Origin: JAHJBR01 sp040757035
GTDB lineage: Archaea > Micrarchaeota > Micrarchaeia > Anstonellales > Bilamarchaeaceae
DNA length: 21,761 nucleotides
Assembly: GCA_040757035.1 (NCBI GenBank)
Contig: JBFLYM010000016.1
Coordinates: 1-21,761, forward strand
Direction of reading: 5' to 3'
Position numbers and translations under genes: made by a program. How positions within the stretch are numbered: position 1 is the first letter of the stretch; every line of letters starts with the position of its first letter. Under the pieces are notes generated by a model, which saw only the letters and a program-made list of their open reading frames with translations, made no database searches and was not told where the DNA came from. Shown here one piece after another: positions 1 through 4,197 of the stretch.

Positions 1-17
1 GATATAGATTCTTTTTC

Positions 18-39
18 ATATTACCAATATTGGTAATAT
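18..39. promoter_or_regulatory. Perfect 22-bp palindrome, operator-like
   Basis: Positions 18-39 read the same on both strands, with core TTACCAATATTGGTAA. Perfect dyads of this length in AT-rich intergenic DNA are typical of binding sites for dimeric regulators, but no regulator or target gene is visible. A gene left of the window could be the target. It may also lie inside the IS605-type element whose end is at 132-198. The symmetry is directly seen; the role is inferred. Confidence 0.4.
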
Positions 40-131
40 ATATTAATAAATCTTTCTATACAGTTTACAGTCGTAAAATAAGAAAAGATACAAAAACCTG
101 TTACCAAGAATTTACAGAGTTACGGTTCTAT

Positions 132-198
132 ATTGTTTGTTTGCTTTCACCCCACCTCTAAAGAATGTGGGGTTTCCCGCTCACGTTTGCTAATTATT
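132..198 (-). mobile_element. Outer (left) end of an IS200/IS605-type element, continuing off the left edge
   Basis: This 67-bp segment matches 20249-20315 with only two visible differences. There the same sequence lies upstream of tnpA/tnpB remnants, so it is the 5' (left) end of the element. It contains the subterminal hairpin CCCCAC/GTGGGG at 150-172, the type of structure recognised by HUH TnpA transposases. Orientation implies the element body lies to the left, outside the window. The end touches the dut stop codon at 197-199, so the insertion landed immediately after dut. Confidence 0.75.
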
Positions 199-694
199 AC
201 TCTAATATATCGTTCTCTTTATAATACACGCCACGATATGTGTAAGAGGTTTTTTTTGCTAACTTGATGAATACAAGCTGACCTATTTTTGCGTTGCGCT
301 TCAATATTGCGCCTTGAGGATTAAGAACGATAAGCATTGCTTCGCTTCTTCCTTCATAACCAGGGTCCCAAACAGCACATTCCAACGTTATGCCGGAGCG
401 CAAAAGCGAGGAGCGTGGAAAGCAAAGCGCAATCGCGTGTTGTGGAACGCATACATATTCATTAAATATTACTTTATACGCGCCCTGTATTAATTTTACC
501 TCTTCGTTAACAAAAGGAATTAATCCAGTTTCGCTTATTTTTCTTTCTTTATTGTCAAAATCTATTTTTCCAGCGGTTTTGTACAAACGCGCTTCCTTAA
601 GCGTAATATCAACACCAGCAGGTTGGAACTGACTGCTATCTATTATATCGCGAACAAATTTTGCGCTTGAAAGAATTTCTTTGGGTAAGACCAT
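197..694 (-). CDS. dut: Archaeal deoxyuridine 5'-triphosphate nucleotidohydrolase (dUTPase, DCD family)
   Basis: Hydrolyses dUTP to dUMP and pyrophosphate, keeping uracil out of DNA and feeding thymidylate synthesis. The 165-residue protein carries family motifs in order: QPAGVDITL (residues 24-32), PRSSLLRSG (93-101), AVWDPGYEGRSEAML (107-121) and a C-terminal YRGVYYKEN (153-161). The PRSSLL...AVWDxGYEGRxE pattern is the one I recall from haloarchaeal Dut rather than dCTP deaminase, whose catalytic Glu sits in a different context, so I favour dUTPase. A bifunctional deaminase cannot be excluded. It is the last gene of the rpl7ae cluster, 65 bp after ndk. The gap holds AT-rich sequence (717-725) that could be a separate TATA box. 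No strong Shine-Dalgarno precedes the ATG. The length is normal and the stop codon abuts an IS end. Confidence 0.85.
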   Translation of the reverse strand: MVLPKEILSSAKFVRDIIDSSQFQPAGVDITLKEARLYKTAGKIDFDNKERKISETGLIPFVNEEVKLIQGAYKVIFNEYVCVPQHAIALCFPRSSLLRSGITLECAVWDPGYEGRSEAMLIVLNPQGAILKRNAKIGQLVFIKLAKKTSYTYRGVYYKENDILE

Positions 695-759
695 GCACGC
701 TCATCTAATATCCAATATAGAATCTAATATTTTATTTTTGCGAAGCGAGTTATTATTTA

Positions 760-1221
760 TTATAACTCGTCTTGCGCGTAAATATATTCAAAAAATGAGA
801 GCGTATATTCAAAAAGTTCTTCTGGTTTAAAGAATCGTCTTATCTCATTTTTGGCGGTTTCCAAAGAATCGCTTCCGTGGATTATGTTTTTGGAAGTGCT
901 TATACCAAAATCCCCCCGAATTGTTCCTGGCGCAGCGCTTCTTGAATTTGTTGAACCGATCATGTTCCGCACAACTTTAATGCATTCTTTACCTTCGAGC
1001 ACTATTGCTATTATCGGATGATGAGTGATAAATTTTTCCAAATCAGGATAAAATGACTTAGCAACAAGATGAGAATAATGTATTTTTGAAAGTTTTGCAC
1101 CTAATTTAATCATTTTCAATCCAATTATTTTCAGTCCGCGGTCCTCAAATCGCGCAATTATTTTTCCGATAAGCGCACGTTGTATTCCATCCGGTTTAAT
1201 AAGAACCAAAGTTCGCTCCAC
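760..1221 (-). CDS. ndk: Nucleoside diphosphate kinase
   Basis: Transfers the gamma phosphate among nucleoside di- and triphosphates through a phosphohistidine. Seen: the N-terminal MERTLVLIKPDGIQR (with the ATP-binding Lys), the RNMIGSTNSRSAAPGTIRGDFG nucleotide loop, and the active-site NIIHGSDS with catalytic His at about residue 115. I place the start at a GTG (1219-1221), giving the family-typical MERTLVLIKPDG start. A GGGTGA Shine-Dalgarno sits 4 bp before it. An in-frame TTG at 1233 would add four residues (157 aa) but would overlap that ribosome binding site. It lies 31 bp downstream of rpl24e, in the common archaeal order L7Ae-S28e-L24e-Ndk. The infB gene that often follows ndk is absent; dut follows instead. 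Confidence 0.95.
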   Translation of the reverse strand: MERTLVLIKPDGIQRALIGKIIARFEDRGLKIIGLKMIKLGAKLSKIHYSHLVAKSFYPDLEKFITHHPIIAIVLEGKECIKVVRNMIGSTNSRSAAPGTIRGDFGISTSKNIIHGSDSLETAKNEIRRFFKPEELFEYTLSFFEYIYAQDEL

Positions 1222-1252
1222 ATTTTCACCCAATGTCCTTTCATCTTTTCAT

Positions 1253-1441
1253 TCATCCATTGGCAGAATGCATCTGCTTCCATGTCTTTGTCCATTTTAC
1301 TTTTGTTCCTTCTCTTTTTAGGTTAAGGGAATTCTTTCTGCATTTACTTGAGCAAAAATAAAGTATTACACCATCCTTTTTTATATAAACCATTCCAGTG
1401 CCTTTTCTAATTTCGTTACCACAAAAATAACATGGATGCAT
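1253..1441 (-). CDS. rpl24e: Large-subunit ribosomal protein L24e
   Basis: A 62-residue zinc-ribbon protein of the 50S subunit. It shows the two Cys pairs CYFCG (residues 4-8) and FCSSKC (29-34), and the characteristic KxGVILYFCSSKCRKN and KVKWTKTW blocks. Length and motifs match the archaeal family. The stop codon of rps28e (1446-1448) is embedded in the GGTGATTGA that serves as Shine-Dalgarno for this gene, so the two are translationally coupled. It is the third gene of the ribosomal operon. Confidence 0.95.
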   Translation of the reverse strand: MHPCYFCGNEIRKGTGMVYIKKDGVILYFCSSKCRKNSLNLKREGTKVKWTKTWKQMHSANG

Positions 1442-1445
1442 TCAA

Positions 1446-1655
1446 TCACCGCTTAGCCCGAATTTCCTTAGCTTCTCTTTCAGTGTCGAGCAATACAATG
1501 AGCATGCCTTTTTTAACCGGACCCTTTACATTTCTCATAATTACTCTACCCGTGTCCGGACCTTCCAAAACTTTACAGAGAACCTGATATATCTCACCAT
1601 ACACACCGGTCTTTGCACGAACTTCAACAATTTCAACGCAATAACCTTCACTCAT
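1446..1655 (-). CDS. rps28e: Small-subunit ribosomal protein S28e
   Basis: A 69-residue OB-fold protein of the 30S subunit near the mRNA exit. The family signature is clear: EIVEVRAKTGVYGEIYQV, GRVIMRNVKGPVKKG and the C-terminal DTEREAKEIRAKR, close to the usual C-terminal RxRE..LR tail. A GTGAT Shine-Dalgarno precedes the ATG at 1655. It lies 10 bp after rpl7ae and its stop overlaps the rpl24e ribosome binding site. Confidence 0.95.
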   Translation of the reverse strand: MSEGYCVEIVEVRAKTGVYGEIYQVLCKVLEGPDTGRVIMRNVKGPVKKGMLIVLLDTEREAKEIRAKR

Positions 1656-1665
1656 TCAATCACTT

Positions 1666-2025
1666 TTATTTCTTAGGAAGCCTTTTGATTATATCATAAA
1701 TCGTTTCCTTTACACCCCCAGCGTCTTCTATTGCTACTGAAGAAGTCGGAACAATTAAACCTATCGCACTGCCAAGCTCTTTCTTGCTCGTCACAAACGC
1801 ATATGGTATATCTTTTTCTTCACAAAGAATCGGAAGATGCATCACAACTTCTTCTGGTTGAACATCTTCAGCAATTATTACCAATTGCGCGGTTTTTTTC
1901 TCTATCGATTTTGTAACCTCATTTACTCCTTTTTTGAATTTTCCAAGATCTTTTATTGCTGCAAGTGCTTCAAGTATTCTGGTTTTTACTTCATTTGGAG
2001 TAGGGTTTTTTACATAACTTACCAT
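1666..2025 (-). CDS. rpl7ae: Ribosomal protein L7Ae (K-turn binding; also part of box C/D, H/ACA and RNase P RNPs)
   Basis: Binds kink-turns in 23S rRNA and, in archaea generally, in guide sRNPs and RNase P RNA. The 119-residue protein shows GVNEVTKSIEKKTAQLVIIAEDVQPEE (33-59), the RNA-contact region, then CEEKDIPYAFV (68-78) and LGSAIGL (84-90). It is the first gene of the minus-strand cluster. A strong GAGGTGAT Shine-Dalgarno (2029-2036 on the plus strand) precedes the ATG, and about 230 bp of AT-rich non-coding DNA lies upstream, consistent with the operon promoter. Confidence 0.95.
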   Translation of the reverse strand: MVSYVKNPTPNEVKTRILEALAAIKDLGKFKKGVNEVTKSIEKKTAQLVIIAEDVQPEEVVMHLPILCEEKDIPYAFVTSKKELGSAIGLIVPTSSVAIEDAGGVKETIYDIIKRLPKK

Positions 2026-2160
2026 TCTATCACCTCAAAATTTTTCTCATTTTTTCATTGGTGTCGTACCACTTGATATCACTTATTATTAAATTTGATT
2101 TCACTTATTAATAATGAGTATACTAAACAATAAATATAATGTTTAAATATAATGTTTACA
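2026..2160 (-). promoter_or_regulatory. Leader and probable promoter region of the rpl7ae operon
   Basis: The Shine-Dalgarno GAGGTGAT is at 2029-2036 (complement). Upstream are two copies of TCACTTATTA (2079-2088, 2101-2110) and a perfect 13-bp tandem pair AAATATAATGTTT (2132-2144, 2145-2157). Several AT-rich stretches could be the TATA box; I cannot choose one. The remaining gap to 2255 shows no gene. Repeated motifs near a ribosomal operon may be regulatory, which is inference only. Confidence 0.4.
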
Positions 2161-2255
2161 CACGAAAGAATTATAAAGAATCATAATCTATTGTATTGGA
2201 ATGCGTTTATTTGATTATCTGTAAGGATTAACGACTATTTCCGTTCCACATCTTT

Positions 2256-2520
2256 TTATGTCGGGTATCGGAGCAAATATTCCTTGATCTCGGCTACAAA
2301 GCACTCAACGTTACTAATACTTTTTTTCAACCTCCACATTTCATCTATAGAAAGCGTATAATATTCGTGTGCAATGACATTTCTATACTTAACGAGTTTA
2401 TTCATTTTCGCCGCGGTTTCGCTGCTGATAATTTTTCTTTTAAAAAGAAGTTCAAATGTTTCTTTATATGTTCCTGGAAAGGACTATAGAAATCTGTTCT
2501 TTATCTATTTTTTTGTTCAT
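2256..2520 (-). pseudogene. Degenerate HepT (HEPN/DUF86) toxin gene, internally deleted
   Basis: The start ATG (2518-2520) overlaps the mntA stop in a TCAT/ATGA arrangement typical of coupled mntA-hepT pairs. That frame encodes only 18 residues (MNKKIDKEQISIVLSRNI) before a stop. In another frame, after a TAG, the downstream sequence reads SFPGTYKETFELL..., then VKYRNVIAHEYYTL and ends at TAA 2256. RNVIAHEY is the HEPN RX4HXY motif, catalytic in HepT RNases and the Tyr target of MntA AMPylation. The central helical part (roughly 50 residues of a normal 130-140 aa protein) is missing and the ends are out of frame. This looks like an internal deletion plus frameshift, so no full toxin is made. 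A sequencing error cannot explain the missing length. Confidence 0.75.
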
Positions 2521-2879
2521 GAAAGCACCTTTTGCACGAATCTATCCCGCCAGTGTTTTTCGTCGAGGTAGAATTTAAGTGTCCAGAATTTCAGCTTGGT
2601 CAAAAGTTTGTCGTTTTTGTTAAAAAGAATTTGTCCATCATTGAAAACCCGGTAACGTACCGTAAGAGGCAATTTATGAAACAACGAAATATCAAATTTA
2701 TGCGATGAAAACTCGAGCGGAGTATCATCATGTTTATCCTCGGTTATTACGCAAATGTCTATATCAGAATTCTTGCGTGCCTTACTTTTAGCAACCGAAC
2801 CAAAAATTATTGCTATCTTAACAGTTTTCAGTTTTTTGAGTTTGCTGGACAATTCTTGCACTTCCTCAAGCATGTTCAT
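2517..2879 (-). CDS. mntA: MntA-type minimal nucleotidyltransferase (antitoxin of a MntA-HepT pair)
   Basis: A 120-residue protein of the pol-beta superfamily. It has the GSxxxxxxxxxxDxD signature IFGSVAKSKARKNSDIDI (residues 25-42) and a likely third metal Asp in KFDISLF (residue 63). In characterised systems the MNT protein polyAMPylates a Tyr of the HepT toxin and thereby silences it. Here it overlaps the start of the decayed hepT by 3 bp. The N-terminus has two candidate starts, Met1 and Met3. No Shine-Dalgarno is visible, but a TATA-like sequence lies 22-31 bp upstream, suggesting a leaderless transcript. The gene is intact although its presumed target is broken. The pair could also be called by other MNT/HEPN names. 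Confidence 0.8.
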   Translation of the reverse strand: MNMLEEVQELSSKLKKLKTVKIAIIFGSVAKSKARKNSDIDICVITEDKHDDTPLEFSSHKFDISLFHKLPLTVRYRVFNDGQILFNKNDKLLTKLKFWTLKFYLDEKHWRDRFVQKVLS

Positions 2880-2900
2880 AAATAAGGATTAATTCATAAA

Positions 2901-2910
2901 AATTTATAAT
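2901..2910 (-). promoter_or_regulatory. TATA box for mntA, probably leaderless
   Basis: On the minus strand the sequence reads ATTATAAATT, centred about 26 bp before the mntA ATG at 2879. In archaea transcription starts about 25 bp after the TATA box, so the mRNA would begin at or near the start codon. No Shine-Dalgarno is present, which agrees with this. Confidence 0.45.
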
Positions 2911-2972
2911 TCTCATGGTTTTACATTTCCGCAAGGTCAAAAATATACATCAAAAAGATATTAAGAAGATAT

Positions 2973-2979
2973 TTTATAT
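2973..2979 (+). promoter_or_regulatory. TATA box for the ParB-like gene, probably leaderless
   Basis: TTTATAT lies 22-28 bp before the ATG at 3001 and no Shine-Dalgarno is seen, so transcription should begin at about the A of the ATG. Confidence 0.5.
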
Positions 2980-3000
2980 CTTTCCAAAGTAAATTAAAAC

Positions 3001-3396
3001 ATGCCTTATGGATTAATTTCGCTGCAGGAAGAATTGCGCCTTTTCGCGAGATTGATGAACTTTTATTCAAAGCTTTACCCGCAAATCAAATTTACAAAAA
3101 AAGAAAAAACACTTTGCGCCAGCGAGATAGGAGAGATTCAGTATACTTACGCAGGTCAAGAAACCGAAGATCGCGCAATAGACATAATGAACGAGATTAA
3201 TGACGCGCTTCCAGAATATTCCGTTCCAATAGTGTTGCTCAAAAAGAAAAAATATTTCTTACTTCTTGATGGACATAGAAGAGCGCGTGTTGCGTGGACA
3301 AAAAAAATGAAGTGGAAAGCATTACTAATTGTTCCAAACAAGGATGCGAAATTTGGCGTTGAAGATACAATAATGAAAAAAATCAAAAATATATAA
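3001..3396 (+). CDS. Small ParB/sulfiredoxin-fold protein
   Basis: A 131-residue protein. The C-terminal half has VPIVLLKKKKYFLLLDGHRRARVAW (residues 75-99), matching the ParB N-terminal-domain pattern of a beta strand, a DGHRR motif (90-94) and a following helix. In this superfamily the motif binds nucleotide (CTP in ParB, ATP or ADP in sulfiredoxin and SerK-type serine kinases). No helix-turn-helix or dimerisation domain follows, so it is not a full chromosome-partition ParB. The N-terminal 60 residues (LRLFARLMNFYSKLYPQIKF...) are not recognised. It stands alone, converging on the tRNA-Glu gene 45 bp downstream. The exact substrate is unknown. Confidence 0.65.
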   Translation: MPYGLISLQEELRLFARLMNFYSKLYPQIKFTKKEKTLCASEIGEIQYTYAGQETEDRAIDIMNEINDALPEYSVPIVLLKKKKYFLLLDGHRRARVAWTKKMKWKALLIVPNKDAKFGVEDTIMKKIKNI

Positions 3397-3454
3397 ATTT
3401 AGAAGTTCTGCTCTTAAACCAAAATTAGATAAAAAATAAACGCTTCCATCGAGA

Positions 3455-4047
3455 TTTTCAACCGGTCCGAACCGCGGAGAGGGCTTCGCCCCCTCCCCAG
3501 TTTGAGGGTCTTCCTGACCCTCCCCCAAAACACCAAAACAGATAGTTTTTTCTTTGGGGTGGACCCCCCAGACCTTTCTTTTTTTTAAAAAGAAAGGGAT
3601 ATGGACCGAACCGCGGAGGGGAGTGCCCCCTCCAAAACTGGTTGAGGGTTTTTAGGCGTGCGCTCAAACAGTTTTGAACAGTTTGAGGTGTCATGAACGA
3701 CGATTCGTTCATGAACATATAACAAACCAAACACGGTAATTCTTCGATACTTTCTGATATTACTTTATTGGTTTGTCATATCATCCTGATCCTCCCCTCA
3801 CTTTTCTCTGTTAGTTTTTTCTTTGGGGTTGATACAGATCTTGTTGTATTATCATCAATATCTGTTTTTCTTTTTGGGTTTGGGCGGTCTACAGAAGCGA
3901 AGCTTCTGGAGAGATTGCGAACGACATTTCGTTCGCAAGATGTCGGACTAAGGGGGCAACGCCCCCTTGGGCTGACATTCTGTTGTATTGTTTTGTGGGG
4001 GTTTGGGCGGTGTCGGACTAAGGGGGCAACGCCCCCTTGGGCTGACA
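3455..4047 (-). ncRNA. Putative 593-nt tRNA intron at position 59/60 (BHB type), hairpin-rich
   Basis: At the borders the T-stem TCGAG/CTCGA (exon-exon) stacks on a 4-bp helix TTCA (exon 1) with TGAA (3457-3460, intron end). Each side has a 3-nt bulge AAT, and cutting both as AA|T and joining gives TTCAAAT, a normal T-loop. That is the bulge-helix-bulge geometry of archaeal tRNA splicing. The inner helix is weak (G-U, U-G, C-G, then mismatches). The insert is rich in G/C runs compared with its surroundings and contains hairpins at 3504-3522, 3573-3597, 3663-3687, 3692-3713, 3893-3907 and 3915-3938 plus two GC palindromes. It encodes no recognisable protein and no LAGLIDADG endonuclease. Alternative: an inserted element with a 4-bp ATTT target duplication (3454-3457 and 4047-4050). 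Confidence 0.6.
3464..3650. repeat. Tandem duplication inside the tRNA insert, 3' module
   Basis: Two diverged copies of a module of about 45 bp, at 3464-3508 and 3603-3648. Both contain GGtCCGAACCGCGGAG, a GC hairpin with a GCCCCCTCC arm, and a stretch like AACTGG/CAGT leading to TTGAGGGT. Between them lie an 11-bp-stem hairpin (3573-3597, CCTTTCTTTTT/AAAAAGAAAGG) and AGTTTTTTCTTTGGGGT (3544-3560), the latter repeated at 3813-3829. Confidence 0.7.
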
Positions 4048-4049
4048 TT
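3941..4049. repeat. 39-bp direct repeat with GC palindrome, 5' module of the tRNA insert
   Basis: Positions 3941-3979 and 4011-4049 are identical over 39 bp. Each holds the near-perfect palindrome AAGGGGGC-AAC-GCCCCCTT with outer TGTC/GACA complementarity. A flanking TTTGGGCGGT (3879-3888 and 4002-4011) and a TGTTGTATT motif are also repeated, so a unit of about 70 bp was duplicated; one copy then gained two extra hairpins (3893-3907, 3915-3938). The right copy runs two bases into tRNA exon 1. Confidence 0.85.
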
Positions 4050-4127
4050 TGAACTCGAGTTTTCGGAGTGAGAGTCCGATGTCCTTGACCTGGCTAGACT
4101 ATGGAAGCGCAGTATTGCAATCTTTTT

Positions 4128-4136
4128 AATTTAAAA
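4128..4136 (-). promoter_or_regulatory. TATA box of the tRNA-Glu gene
   Basis: The minus strand reads TTTTAAATT at 20-28 bp upstream of the first tRNA base (4108), the expected distance for an archaeal promoter. It supports exon 1 and the insert being transcribed. It also sits in an imperfect hairpin (4119-4140). Confidence 0.5.
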
Positions 4137-4168
4137 GATTGTACACAAACATTTACGCACAGTAAGAA

Positions 4169-4176
4169 TTTATAAA
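4169..4176 (+). promoter_or_regulatory. TATA box of the Lhr helicase gene, probably leaderless
   Basis: TTTATAAA lies 22-29 bp before the ATG at 4198 with no Shine-Dalgarno between. The transcript would start at about the initiation codon. The promoter diverges from that of tRNA-Glu, the two TATA boxes being about 35 bp apart. Confidence 0.55.
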
Positions 4177-4197
4177 TTTCCAATTTTATCTTGTTTT

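Larger units (their letters stand above)
3441..4108 (-). tRNA. tRNA-Glu(CTC), interrupted in the T-loop by 593 bp
   Basis: Read on the minus strand: exon 1 is 4108-4048 (61 nt) and exon 2 is 3454-3441 (14 nt). Exon 1 gives acceptor GCTTCCA, T8-A9, D-arm GTCT/GGAC, anticodon arm TCGGA-CTCTCAC-TCCGA with anticodon CTC (4072-4070), a 4-nt variable loop, T-stem TCGAG and T-loop TTCAAA. Exon 2 gives the last T-loop base T, the matching T-stem strand CTCGA, the matching acceptor strand TGGAAGC and discriminator G73. Acceptor, T and anticodon stems pair perfectly across the gap. CCA is not encoded. A TATA box precedes exon 1 and a T-rich stretch follows exon 2, so the gene looks transcribable. It reads Glu GAG codons. 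Intron or disrupted gene is discussed in the intron entry. Confidence 0.85.

Noticed and set aside
3001..3396. Chromosome-partition ParB
   Set aside because: Only the nucleotide-binding DGHRR region is present; the helix-turn-helix and C-terminal domains and a ParA neighbour are missing.
3455..4047. Box C/D guide RNA inside the tRNA intron
   Set aside because: C-box-like TTGATGA and GGATGATATGA occur on the minus strand, but I found no CTGA D-box at a suitable distance.
3455..4047. Trans-spliced split tRNA with separately transcribed halves
   Set aside because: No TATA box is evident before exon 2 and no long complementarity joins the two flanks; both parts share one strand and order, so cis-splicing is simpler.
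3941..4049. CRISPR array
   Set aside because: Only two 39-bp copies with a 31-bp gap that itself repeats elsewhere, a GC palindrome fills the repeat, and no cas genes are present.
3458..4052. Open frames of 90-94 codons on both strands inside the tRNA insert
   Set aside because: They translate the duplicated GC hairpins, overlap each other on opposite strands, match no family I know and lack ribosome binding sites.
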